Shown in pieces: positions 1 to 11,551 of a stretch of DNA of 64,000 bases. This DNA comes from Pleurotus djamor (lineage: Eukaryota > Basidiomycota > Agaricomycetes > Agaricales > Pleurotaceae). Position 1 is the first letter of the stretch; each line of letters begins with the position of its first letter. Under the pieces are notes generated by a model that was given only the letters and a program-made list of their open reading frames with translations, did no database searches and had not been told where the DNA came from. The position numbers and the translations under genes are program-made. The stretch spans positions 1 through 64,000 of the forward strand of contig JAPEVF010000075.1 of assembly GCA_029747585.1 (NCBI GenBank). The letters are read 5' to 3'.

Positions 1-1242
1 TGATACCATTGCGACCCATTTTTTCTTTTTCCTTCTTCTTTTCTACACCCCCACCTTCCCCCACTTCACCTTCCTCCCACTTCCCCACCTTCTACCTACG
101 ACTTCACCTTCCCCCCTTCCTTGCACCTTTATCCTTCACCCCCACCCCTCCTCACTCTTCTTCCTTCCTTTCATCGCTTTTTTCTTGTCATGGAAAGCGT
201 AATTCCTTTCCATCCTTGTACATCATTTCAAAAACGGAGTCCCATGTCTTCTTTCTTCTTCCCTTTTCCAACTTCTTCCCCCTTCCCTCCTTTACCTACC
301 TTCACCTTTCCACCTTCACCTTCACCTACCTTTTTTGCTTCTTCATCCTTCACCTTTCTACCAACTCGACGAAATCCACGGTTTTTACAAACTTTTTTCA
401 GACAACAACACATATGTAATGTAACACTACATATATGTCATGGGCAAACGTTTTTCTTCTTTCCTCCTTCCTCTTTCCTCTAAATTCTTTCCGTGTGGTT
501 TTTGCGTTTGATTGATTGCTTTTTCTCCTCTTACGGATGAGGATGTTGATGATGATGGTAATAGATGGTGCATGGTGCATGGTACTTTGGATGCATGGTA
601 CTTGGATGCGTTTGCGTTTGCGTTTACTTCGTCTCTTCTCAGATTCTGCGTCCAACGCTCAAACATCCGACCGACGTTCCAACACACAAACACACAAATT
701 CCAGATGTTCAGACGTTATCGTAAATCGTAACCGACACCAACTCAGTACTTCCCCCTTGATCGTGTCGTTGTCGTACATGCATCAACAGTCCTAGTTAAC
801 AGTCCTAGTCAAACAGTCTTGATCAACGTATGTACAACGTACAACTGCCGTTTCTTTTCTGTATATATAGATTATATTGTACCATGCATCGTCTCATTGC
901 AGTCATTGTCATTTCTCATTTCTCATTGTCATTTNGTCGTTTGTCGTTGTCAACGTGGTGACACGACCTTACCTACGAACTGCTCATCATCCATCTGCAT
1001 CATCCGTCGTCCGTCGTCGTCATCAACATATGTAAGTATAGCTGCGCAGTGCACATCATTGATCGTTATTACTATTACTATTAGAACTTGAGGGGAGGAG
1101 CCTGGACTCTCGAACGCCCCCATCTACGCCCCGCAACCAATCACCCCCACAAGTTACAACTAACAGCCAACATAACCAATACAACAGCCACCCCATCCAA
1201 CGCAACACATCTAACGTAACATCTACAGCACGTAAAGGATTC
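1..1242. other. Pyrimidine-rich low-complexity region upstream of the BTB gene
   Basis: Bases 1-480 are strongly C/T-biased on the plus strand, with loosely repeated ccttcacc-type words. This creates spurious Pro/Ser/Phe-rich reading frames. From about 540 to 1080 there are short direct repeats (ggtgcatggt, gcgtttgcgttt, catttctcatt) and one N. I see no splice-supported coding region. The part nearest 1243 probably holds the promoter and leader of the BTB gene. Confidence 0.6.
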
Positions 1243-2553
1243 ATGTTCAACTTGAAATTCCAATGCGCCAACCCGGATTTCACGATCTACTCTATACCCG
1301 ATGGTGAACGCTTTCGCGTACGTCGGGAGGTGTTACGCGCTAGCCAGGTGTTCAGTGAGTTCATCTCCTCCCTATTAGTCTTAGTATGTGGTAAAAGTAC
1401 TCAGTACTCAATTATCGCACATTCGAATTTACGTGTGACATACGCAACAAACTAACTTGATTCTATTTATAGATGATATGTTTGAATGTTGTGCGCCGTC
1501 TACATCAGCGACAACGACGACGGCGGCGACAACAACAACAGTAGTTGAGGAAAGGAAAGACACCGAAGGAGAAGAGCTTGGAATCGACGAGAGTGCGGAT
1601 ACACTGCATATCCTATTGAACCTCCTCCATTCACCACCCCAACCACCTACGAAACTTCCAGAAACACTCCAGCCTCATACCGGTGCCCAGAGAACCACCA
1701 GCGCAGCCGATACCGCCGATGGCGATACGCCTCCCACCAACACCCACACTCCCTCCACCTCCCACACTCACACTCAATCAAACAACACCCCAAACAACTC
1801 CCACTCCCACACAACAGACACAACCACAATCCTCCTCGGACTCAGCCAGATCAAAACCCGGTCCTACATCCCGGAAACCATCATCCCCTGGCCGCTCCTC
1901 CCCTCCCTCCTCCGCTTAGCCGACAAATACATCCTCTCCGAGGACCTAACCGCCTCTCTCCACTCGCACCTCCTCGCACATGCGCCCATCCACCCGATGG
2001 AGGTGTACGGCTACGCATGGCGGCACGGGCTCATGCGTATAGCAGCGAAGAGTAGCCGCTTCATCGCACCGCTGGCGTCGTACAGCCTCGAGAGGGTGGT
2101 ACAGTGCATCCCAAGTGTGGAGGCGCATCATCGGGTGTTGAGGTTGCAGGATGAGAGGGTTAGAGCGTTGAGGAGGATTTTGTTGGAGGAGGAGATGTTT
2201 CCGTTTAATTATGGGTTGTGTCTTTCGCATCATGAGGAGGCGAGAGCGCTCTGGGATAGGACGAGGAGGAAGTTGGTGGGGAGGATCGAGACAGGTGAGC
2301 TCGGCCCTTGGGATTGATGGATGGGTGGATGTAACGCTTAGTCTTTGGGTTAGATACCGACGTCGCGGGTGAGATGGCGAGTACGATCAGTTCGTTCGAG
2401 AATTGCGACCTGTGTTGTAAGGCCTGCACCGCGGCCGTAGAAATGCTTGCGGTGAGTTTCAATATATATTCACTCACGCGAGAGGAACGGACTGATGACG
2501 ACATGAAAATAATGGGACAATGCAAATGGAACAGTACAAATGCAGGAGGGTAG
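1243..2553 (+). CDS. BTB/POZ domain protein
   Basis: Exon 1 (1243-1354) joins exon 2 (from 1473) to give the segment VFNDMFECC, the typical BTB turn in which a stretch like RFRVRREVLRASQVF is followed by DMF. Fungal BTB proteins of this kind are usually substrate adaptors or scaffolds. Residues of roughly 70-160 are a low-complexity Thr/Ser/Pro/His insert that interrupts the domain. It is followed by a helical part (LLPSLLRLADKYILSEDL) like the BTB/BACK junction. A second intron starts at about 2295 and ends just before 2354. The last exon carries a CDLCCKAC cysteine run. Read-through ends at the TAG at 2551-2553; splicing a possible intron at 2452 would instead end near 2594. The family is clear, the specific partner is not. 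Confidence 0.8.
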
Positions 2554-2706
2554 TCAAGTGTATACAACTAGAAGAACACAACCCGTCAACACAATGAGAC
2601 ACAGGGATACATTGAAGCAGAGAAAAGGGTCGTGCATACCTTTGCCTATCTATCTATACTCTATATATTACGCGAATATAGATATAGCAGTTCCAACGTC
2701 CACGCA

Positions 2707-3486
2707 TCACGTATTATGCCAGAGGAGGGTACGCAAGTCCTTCCACACCTCGGAGTCCTTGTAGATGTATTGCATCGAGTTGAACATGCCCGGTTGGATG
2801 GATTCACCGCGGTGGTTGAATAACCACATGACAGCGCCCCATGAGACCGCGGCAAACACAGTGAAGTAGCGGGAATCAGGCGGTAGGGGTTTGACGACGT
2901 TGGAGGGCGTAGCGGCTTTCGAGTAGGGCGAGCCGGCTCGAGGGATGAACGATGCTATCACCCTTGATACGACGTACAATACAATCTATAAAATGAATAG
3001 CGAAAGTTCATTGTTTCCGTTTCAATTACTATCATTGATGCATGATAGACGGAGGAGAGACGCACCTGTTCGTTGACGGCGGTTCTATCTCCAAAGACGA
3101 GATATCCACCGAGCAACCCGGCGATGAACGTATCAGCGCTCCGTGGTTTCCCGCCGTTGACTTTCTTCTGGATAAGCAGGAAAGTCTTGTAGATAGAAAC
3201 GAATTTGGCGAGGTTGAAGGCATGTTGTTTCGTAGCCCGGAAGATAGCGCGTAGCCGAGCATCCCAGCTATATTTCGTTGGTTGGTAAGTCCCTATTTGA
3301 TGAGTACATGGATATTGGCGAGCATCAGCCTACGCACCTTCCACGACCGAAGAGGATAGCCATTATAAGCGCATGAGGGAAGCGAACTTTGACACCGTAA
3401 ACGAAGCCATTGCGAGCACCTTTGAGGATGGCGAGGTAGTCGTGGTAGGCGGGGTTAGTGACGATGTCGTGGATGAGAGAAGGCAT
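2707..3486 (-). CDS. PXMP4: Peroxisomal membrane protein 4 (PMP24) homologue
   Basis: Three exons (3338-3486, 3066-3267, 2707-2985) give a 209-residue protein, close to the 212 residues of human PXMP4. Diagnostic segments occur in the family order: LKGARNGFVYGVKVRFPHAL, then FGRGS, then the glycine-rich GLLGGYLVFGDRTAVNEQ, then WGAVMWLF, and finally MQYIYKDSEVWKDL near the C-terminus. PXMP4 belongs to the Tim17-like group of four-helix integral membrane proteins of the peroxisome; its biochemical role is poorly defined. Splice phases fit exactly (2, then 0). The gene is convergent with the BTB gene, with only about 150 bp between the stops. I am confident of the family. Confidence 0.92.
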
Positions 3487-3829
3487 GTCCACACGAAGTT
3501 CAAACTACAGTTGAAGTTGACCGGGGTGGGCGGGGACGCTGGAACTGGACGACAACCGGCCAATTATGTACTCTCGTGCCAGTGGACGCGGTGCAAAGCA
3601 CGAGCGGGGAAATCAAAATCACATGGACGAATCGGGTCAATTTCAAACCGGTAATACAAGGTTGGCGGTAAGTATATCAGATTAGATTAACGAGGTGCTT
3701 GGAAAAGAGGGGCGGCACACAAGATAGAAGGCGAAGAACAACGGGTAGTACGTACGAGGGGATCAGGAAGGATACAACAGGGTAAGCAATGGGGTAAGCT
3801 AGAAGTCCGAACCGCTACAGAGGTCAAGG

Positions 3830-6800
3830 TCAGAACGGAAAGAAAGTCCACTCGTCAATTGGAAGGTCAAGGTTTCCCTTCTCAAACGAATAATCACGAA
3901 AGTCGAAGCTCTCTGCAGTCGCCCATTCAAACTGGCAGCGTTACATATTAGATGGGAGCAAATCAGCAAGGAGGCATTACTCACCCCATCGTTTGGTGCA
4001 TGCCCTTCTTGTGGTCCTTGGATCACCACAAAGCGTCGGTATTCAGACATGATACATGGTTGCATCTCCATTTTACGAAGATCAGTTTGTATAGCATGTT
4101 GAGCCATTGTCAGCCATTCTCGTTCAGGTCTGTGGGCGTATTGTGCAGTAAAAGCGTCCGTCGCTTGTTGCAAGTAATCTTCCTGTCCGTACCCAAGCTG
4201 GGCTTGATTCTCCTCGAACCACTTCGGAGCCTGTTCGCTAGCAAGATGTGGCTCTAGCGGAGGACTGTTCATCATAGCAATATGTCCTTGTTCAATCATC
4301 TCGAGAAGAAATGTGGTGAAAAGTGTGCCGCTGTAGTCAAATTTGGTCAGGAAAGGTCAGCGAGACATAACCACTCACTACATGCTTACTTTGCCAAGAG
4401 GTTAAACGGATCTTCATCCTGTGCGGATAGCTTAGAGGCCAAGCCTACGACTGAGGGTAGCACGTAGCAAGCCCAGAGTCCATGTTGCGCAATTTGAGAA
4501 ATCCGACGGCGCAAATGTTCGGGATTGGCAAGCAGGGCACTGGGCGTGAACGTCACTATACCACCTTCAACCCAGACACATTAGAGCTGAAACCAAGCCC
4601 CGATTCAATACACTGACAACTCACCGACAGGATAGATAGAACGAACGCCCCACAACGTCGGGGATACTCTGTGATGTGTTCCAAACGTGTAGAAATTGAT
4701 TTCCGGACGTTTAGTCCTGCGCTCCACAAAACCGGGCAATCGATGAAGGGTGTTGATGGAAGCTATATGAGCAAAAATGACGCGGACATCAGCTTTGAAA
4801 CCAACATCCTTTCCGCCACAGTGTTCGAGTATAGTATACAGAGCCTCGGTTTCCCTCCCTCGCCGCCCGCTGCCATCTCCTCCCTCCCACCATACACAAT
4901 ACGGTCTCTTGTCGCCTTGCTTCATAAAATCGTAGATTTGTTTGGGGAATTGAAGTATTTGCAGTGCGGTATGCAGTTTACTACCATGACGAAACCGGGT
5001 AACATCAACTGGGGGGATGTAAGCCTGGTCTCCAAGAGGCTTATGCCACTGAAGCTGCGCGTGATTCGGGTTACCCATCGCCACAAGTGCAACGGTCAGC
5101 GTCTTGGCATTTTGGAGGTAAGTCGTTGGAACGCTGAGTCGGCGAACAAGATGTTTTACGCCGGTAGGCAAGACGAGAAGGAGTGCAACCACTTTCTTGT
5201 CTAGGTAAAGAGGAATGATCGCCGTCTTTTGGGAGGAATTAAATACTGTTGGCGAATTTGGAAAATATGCACGGACCTGGTTGCGCTTGTTCAGCGTAGT
5301 GGCCAGGGCGGATAGGTCAGAAGCGTCTCGGGACGACACAAGCCGAGCAAATTGGTGTGTTTGCGGTTGGCAAGCGAGTAACACCTGTTGTGCATCCGCT
5401 TGATCATAAAGACCTTCACAAACAAGAGAATCCATGGTTTGCAAGAAAACGTCCATCAGCATACAACCTGCGATAGGTGGCGTAAAATCTTCGATGGTGA
5501 CATTGCAGATATGATCAAGCTCGTTTCCTTGTTTCGACATGAGAGGTCCTTGCCATGAGTACTTTTTCTCGATCCTGTAAGCGGGTTCGATGAGGTTCGC
5601 GAGAGAAAGAAACGGGAGCTGACTTGGGAAGTGCGGGCAGTTTGTTTCTGAAAATGGTCGCCGCGGGCAGGTGAACTTCTTCTGGCGGTTCACTCGCTTC
5701 TGTTAGTGGGGGTCTGAATCGGGCGTCAGCAGGGGCTCGAAAGTCATGGAGGATAAAAGGTACCTCGTAGTGATTGATTCAGGCATCGGTGCAGCAAGCC
5801 TATACATCATGCGTTCAACCAAAAATTCAGTGGACAAGTCGGACCACTCACTCTGGAGGCATGATGCTATTCAAAAACTGATCCGCTTCGTCGACTTGCG
5901 CGGAAGGAGCAGATTCAATGGGACTTTCCAACATCGCATCGGCCATGCTAGACTAGGATCAGAGGTCTGCTCACTGACGGGCCTAAACAAACACTTACTA
6001 GTCTTCCATATGAAAGTCCTCTTCACTTGGCAGTCCATCAGCAACGGCGGCAGGGGGCTCGTCTTCGTGAGGCGCGGTGTCCCATGACTGAACTTGGGGT
6101 GGGACGGGTTGTGTTATAATCGGAGCAACATTAGCCGGAGGTTCACGAGGAATAGAGCGACGTGGGTCACTGGGAATCGTTGGTGGTGCGCCGGGGGGTT
6201 TGGCTTGCATGAAATCACCACGTCGAGGCAAAGGAGGTATGGACGGCGGGGGTGGAGGCGCAGGCGGTGCAATCGAAGACGCGGGCGGTGCCATCGACTT
6301 TGAGGGTGCCAGTTCTGGGTTCGTCTCACTAAGTTTCTTGAATTTGACCTTGACCTTGGCTGGCTTCATGGCTCGCTGGATTTCTAACGCAGATTGAGCG
6401 AGACGTTGTTTCGTTGTCATGGTGCTACCAGCCGTAGTCGAGGTTTGGGCTGGCTTTGCGATCCCCCATCGTCTCTGTTCAGCGGGAATCGGGAAGGGTG
6501 CATCTGAGAGTGTGGGGGAGCTGGGTCTGATTTTATTAGTGTGTAGAGCCTCGGCCTCAGATACAGTTGCTACAGGCTGGACAGGCGGGGCGGGCGGAGA
6601 TGTATGGAATTCGGACTGATGATGGCTGGGAGAGCTTGCGGGAGAGAAGAGGCCAGTCAGGTCGTAACTTTCGTTGTTTTCGACAGGTGGCGGAGGAGGG
6701 GTTGCTATAATTGCCCGTTGCTTGCCTTTGCCCTATGATGAGAAAAGGCGTCAACAATATTTCGTGGTGGACAATCAGAGGAATGAGAACCTTATATTCT

Positions 6801-7771
6801 GGTACAGGGGGAGAAGCTGAAGGTGACTTCGTTCTCGATCTCGACCTCAGCCTCTTGGAAAGAGGTTCATCGGTGGAAGTATCCTGGGATATAGCTCAGA
6901 AAAAGGCGAGGACGTGTGTTAAAGGTACATACGTCGTTGTCATTCGTAGGTTCCGGAACAACTGGCTAGTGAGGTGATGAGCTTAGACGTCGTATTCGTT
7001 GATGTATACTAACATTGGATTTTCGTCCGCGTTTTCGTTTTCGTGTAGTCGCAGAGGAAGTTGATGCGGATGACTGGGATAGAACAATCAGTCTGCACTA
7101 GCTCAGCGATAGTAGCAAATAGACAACATACAGCTGAAGCTGCATTCGATTTCTCAGCCTTCGCTCGTTCCCGTTCCAATTTGAGCACTTTGGGGAAATT
7201 CCGAGCAAATTGCTTTCTCTCCTTTTCTATGTGTGAATACGATCTATCACCTTGACGGAGCATTTGTAAGGTTTCGTAGACTCAACTGATAAAACTCGCG
7301 TCAGCTTCGCAAATGTGGCCAGCAGGATAGTCTTGATCGTCAACCCCAATGTGTATCCAGAATCGTTTCAACAGAGTGTCGCAGCCAGCGACATTTTCTG
7401 AGGGCTCCCAGCTGGGACAAGGAGATGAGTACAATTAGTTGAGGGATTGAAGCGTCCATTGAGCACCTGTCAGCATCGGAGTCGTAGCCAGCCCACTGTA
7501 AAGAGACTCAATGACGAGAAATGGGATACGGTGGGCACATGAGAGCACCTTAACGCGATATTCCTGGAATATGTATACTTTAGCACCACAATTGGGGGAG
7601 AGGGAACGTGAAGCTCACCCAAGAAAAGTCATCTGCGACGCGTGCTGCCGTGATGACCTCTGATTATCCATGGAATGAGCTCGAGTAACCACTGCATATC
7701 CACAGAAACGCACCGACGTGGAAAACCTCCGGCTCTTCTTGTTTCTCCTTCTCTTGTTTCTTTCTGCCCAT
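3830..7771 (-). CDS. Chromodomain protein with SPOC-like and PIN-like C-terminus (Chp1-like)
   Basis: Many exons. The start at 7771 gives MGRKKQEKEKQEEPEVFHV. Tiny exons then assemble a chromodomain: EVITAARVADDFSW, EYRVK, WAGYDSDAD, SWEPSENV, with the aromatic residues F, W and Y expected for a methyl-lysine cage. A basic segment RKRKRGRKSN near 7030 could be an AT-hook or nuclear signal. A long Pro/Ser-rich disordered region follows (about 6420-6990). The large exon ending near 4620 begins its folded part with WQGPLMSK, like the start of SPOC domains. It later has VRVIFAHIASINTLHRLPG followed by INFYTFGTHHRV, resembling a PIN-type core. The last exon ends FEKGNLDLPIDEWTFFPF. Chromodomain, SPOC-like and PIN is the order in S. 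pombe Chp1 of the RITS heterochromatin complex. That assignment is inference; the chromodomain is seen. An RRM was not found. Confidence 0.75.
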
Positions 7772-7886
7772 GGTTGTAGTCGCGGTTGTGGCCAAGTTGC
7801 GGGATGCTGGACGCGATTGACGGTAGGCGCCCAATCAATGTGAGATATCCTGACACGTGAGAGCTAGGTTCTCCTCAACTTTAGCC

Positions 7887-9367
7887 ATGTCAAAGTCCAA
7901 GCAAGAAGAAGCCCTCCAATTCCTCGACGATCTTGACTCATTCACCCCAGTCGAAGCGCCATCTGGCTCTGAGGCCAGCCCATCAGCCTCCGTCACGAAC
8001 ATCGCTACTTCCAGGTCCCACGACAAGCCAGGCGGCGAAGCAGAAGTCCTAGCTTTTCTGGATGAAATCACCCAGAAATCTGCTGAACCAACACCCCGGG
8101 CTCCTGGAATAAGTCTCACTGAACGGCCGAGCTCGCGTGCGGGTACGCCATCCTTGAGGAAGGCCGCCGAGCGTGTTCGCGTTGGCTCCTCGTCTCCAGC
8201 AATTCCTGGGCCCCCCTCATCAGCAATACCGGTGACTCCAGCGGTTGATAGCCCCAAGATTCCTGATTCCGCACCTGTGCAGCCTGCAAAGGGTGGATGG
8301 GGCTGGGGAAGTGTTTGGAATACCGCTTCAGCCGCCATTCAACAAGCCAAGACTGTAGTCGACGAACAGGTCAAGAATCTCCCTAACAATGAACAAGCAC
8401 GGAAATGGAGTGAGGGAATGGTCGAGTATGCCAAAACGGCCCAGTTAGATAAACTCGGTGTGTACCCTTGTTCATCCCCCATGTTACCGTTATTGACCAT
8501 CTGGAAGGCAAGGATTTCAGGCAACTCGGCCTGTCTACACTGACCGACATATTGAACGTTGTGGCACCCCCTATATCAGAACATGAAGTTCTTCAAGTCT
8601 GGTTGAGCCACGATATGCGAGGCTATGATGGTATCGAGACGCTTGTTTATCGCTCTCTCAGCAGAGTGAGTTACTCTTTCAAAAACAATCATAGTCTAGT
8701 TTCCTGTAACTAAGATTTTGACTAGGTCATGGAACAAGTCGAAGGAGGTGATCTCATCGTCAACCGCGGCAATGAATCACGTCCCAAATCCAGCGGCGAA
8801 GATGCCCGAGACCTGAACGCCGTCGATGGTTACGATGCGGCTCTTAAACTGGCGCAGGTTAGTGTTCTCGGCCCCACATCTGTACATGTCGTTCTCACCT
8901 AATTTGCGCTTAAGGCTAACCTGGATGAGCTCATCAAAGCTAACGCCGACAAGCCCACGGAATCGAAAGCTACAGCAACCCAAGCTCCAGTTTCCTACTC
9001 TCACATATATCTGCGAGTTCAACCATTCACTTCAACTCTTGCCACATTACCTCCCACGAATCCTGATGCTGGCGCCGCCTCATCGACAGAAGCTCCCAGT
9101 CAATTACAATTCATGCTCCACCTCTGCGATCCGGGACATCAACTCGTCCACACCACCGTTACTCAAGTCATTCCAGGGCACTGGTTAGACTTATGGGATC
9201 AGTATGATTGGGTAGAGGATATTGTTGCGGAGGCATTGCGAGTTGGGATTGAGGTTGTTGGTCAGGACTATTTAGTGACTCGGATGGGCTGGGCCAAAGG
9301 GAAACAACCGCAAGCAGGCGAAGCGCAAAGCTCGGAGCCGGCCACTGGGGCTACATCAGAATCATAG
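7887..9367 (+). CDS. MTC1: Maintenance of telomere capping protein 1 (MTC1) homologue
   Basis: The start at 7887 gives MSKSKQEEALQFLDDLDSF, the typical acidic N-terminus of Mtc1. It is followed by EAEVLAFLDEITQK, a Ser/Pro-rich linker, and KGGWGWGSVWNTASAAIQQA, a family hallmark. Intron 1 (about 8459-8507) restores LGKDFRQLGLSTLTDIL. Two further introns precede NRGNESRPKSSGEDA-type and SHIYLRVQPFTSTL segments. The C-terminus has the family's DLWDQYDWVEDIVAEALRVG. Yeast Mtc1 is a cytosolic protein linked genetically to telomere capping and associated with COPI-coated vesicles; the molecular role is unclear. It is divergent from the chromodomain gene, with 115 bp between start codons. Confidence 0.88.
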
Positions 9368-9500
9368 TCCAATGATTAAGAAGCCCGTTTTCTTCAGTTT
9401 CACGCTTTGGTTTCGCATGTATCATACGCAGAGATAGGATCCCTCTTGTACAATACAACGTGGATTTTCATAATCAGCAAGAAAGCACGAAATCTATTAT

Positions 9501-10616
9501 CTACTTCTTGGGTTCCTCGGGCTTTGGTGGAGGGAGATGCTTGAGCTCGGCTGGCCGAGGGGGAACGGTACCGTCGCCAACTTGCTCCCAAGGCGAGAGG
9601 GACTCGAAGTTGCTGTAGAGAAATCAGCAAAAATCGTGACAACAGAAAGAGCTGTCGTACCGGAAAGCTTGCGTGAGTTGCAAAGGCTCATAAACCACGC
9701 GCTTGTTTTCCTCGTCGTATCGGAGTTCGGTGTATCCCTAAGGGCTGAGTTATACGGGATGTACAGCCAAGACAGAAAGCAGACATACGGTCAAGGGGAA
9801 ATCCTTGCGAAGGGGGTGACCTTCAAATCCTATAGAGAAACTTTAGCCAGTGATATAACACGGCGGGAATGGTCATGTACCATAGTCTGTCAGGATCCGA
9901 CGCCTTTGCGCAAGTCAGCTTCGTGAACGAGAAAAATTCGAGAGACAGCGACGCACAGATCGGGATGGTCGGTAAAGAATATGCCATAAAGATCCCAAGC
10001 CTCCCGCTCGTACCTTTATGTACTGTCAGGAACAGTAATAATCAGGAAAAAATTGGAGAGCGCACCAATTTGCACCGTTGAAGATACCAGTAGCACTGGG
10101 TACGGCGTCCGCTTCGCCTGCGTACGTCTTTACCCTGATTCTTCCGGCATGCTTGACGCTGAGCAAGTGATATACGACCTCGAAACGTTTTTCGCGCTCG
10201 GGGAAATCAACACCACTGATGTCAACGACCGACTTGAATTGGCATTGCGAGTGGTCGCGGAGGAAAGTTAACACGGGAACAACCGCAGAAGGTGCAATGT
10301 AGAGTGTGAGTTCGTCCTTGAGCACGGAGAATTGCTGAATGAACTTGGACAGACACTGAGTAAGATATGAGCCGTATGTGTGTAGGGATTCGGTGGCCTG
10401 AGCATGTTTGTCCAGAGCAAGGTTCGGTGAAGTTGGTTCGGTGAAGGGGGAGACAGACGCTGCATCGGGGTTGAGGTCAACAAACGCCGACGACGTGCGC
10501 AACAGCGAGCAAGCAGCCTACGCACCTCTAGAAATAGCCGAGGAGTGTATTGTGCGATATCGACGAGTTACTAGCCTTGAGCCAGCCAGAGCCCGTGCTA
10601 GGGAGCGCTGCATCAT
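9501..10616 (-). CDS. NDUFS3: NADH:ubiquinone oxidoreductase 30 kDa subunit (complex I, NDUFS3)
   Basis: This peripheral-arm subunit of mitochondrial complex I lies next to the quinone-reduction module. Exon 1 encodes a mitochondrial presequence, MMQRSLARALAGSRLVTRRY, rich in Arg and lacking acids. An intron then joins to SVSPFTEPTSPN. The core contains ELTLYIAPSAVVPVLTFLRD, the DISGVDFPERE motif and VYHLLS. The signature [20 protein letters not shown] follows, with GFEGHPLRKDFPLTG and GYTELRYDEENKRVVYEPL split over short exons. The protein ends PPPKPEEPKK. Starting inside exon 2 would lose the presequence, so the upstream start at 10616 is preferred. The gene diverges from the SPF27 gene with only 53 bp between start codons. 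Confidence 0.93.
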
Positions 10617-10669
10617 CGTCGCAAAGACAGAGTTCGTTCAAACTCCGCTACCCTCATTCCCCTCAAACC

Positions 10670-11484
10670 ATGACTTCAGAATACCAACCTCCGCCAACAG
10701 GGTTGCTAGACTCCCTCCCATACTACGATAATGAATTGGAAACAAATCCAGAGCTAGCAAAAAAGGTTGAGAAGGAATTGGCGCGAGCTGGCAAGCCCCC
10801 TGCAGCGCTTCATCCTCGCGTGCCTCCTCCACATACTCTCTTCGCGGTACGTGCAGGTGCTTGTACTCCCCTTCGCCATCTGGATGATAAATGACCAGGT
10901 TTGATCCGTAGAAAAATCCCCTACTACAAGCTGAACTTCAGCGCGTCGAATCACACCAACCTTTCCCCCAAATCGACCAAATTAGGTATCAACTACCAGG
11001 TCCTAGTTCTGTCCCAGGTACCGACGAGGAATGGCAGGCTGCGATTAAGAATGCACAAGCACAGTTGGAACACCAACTCCTGAGGTATACAGTGTTTCAC
11101 TTCGTTTCTTACACGAAACTAATCTTGATACAAGACAAACGAACGCGACATTACTACAAACGTACGGTTCCAACGCCTGGAGGATCCACAATTACCTCTT
11201 GGAAGCCGATGCCAAGTTTATAGAGAAGACGCTCGAAGATCTGAAGCAGCTCACTGTGGAGCTCAACAGAGAGCGGAAGAATGAACAGGTACGACCATCG
11301 AGACCATCTTTGAACACCTTGACTCATGTACTCCCAGACGCGTGTCGGTGCCCAACTAACGTCCCTCGAATCACGGTGGACAGAACTCATATCGAGCATC
11401 CTACAAATCGAGATGGCAAACATGGCTTTGGATGTAGAGATCGATCGTCTGAACAAAACCGAGGCCGAACTGGCCGCAATGTAA
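10670..11484 (+). CDS. SPF27: Pre-mRNA splicing factor SPF27/BCAS2 (Cwf7) homologue
   Basis: This is a core subunit of the nuclear Prp19 complex (NineTeen complex) of the spliceosome. The start at 10670 gives MTSEYQPPPTGLLDSLPYYD, matching the family's DALPYFD. Downstream exons carry RYQLPGPSSVPGTDEEWQAA, then IKNAQAQLEHQLLR, then TYGSNAWRIHNYLLEA and LKQLTVELNRERKNEQ. The end is coiled-coil-like, finishing EIDRLNKTEAELAAM. All these line up in order with human BCAS2, including the Asn-Ala-Trp motif. There are about four introns. It is convergent with RPD3, with 67 bp between the stops. Confidence 0.92.
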
Positions 11485-11551
11485 CGTTCCCAAAATAATA
11501 ATATATACGCTACGTGCCATCACCGCTACTTACATGCTCCCTTACATAAAA

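Noticed and set aside
9..655. Overlapping long open frames on both strands in the CT-rich start
   Set aside because: They are a by-product of pyrimidine bias, with Ser/Pro/Phe or Lys/Arg/Glu composition and no splice or family support.
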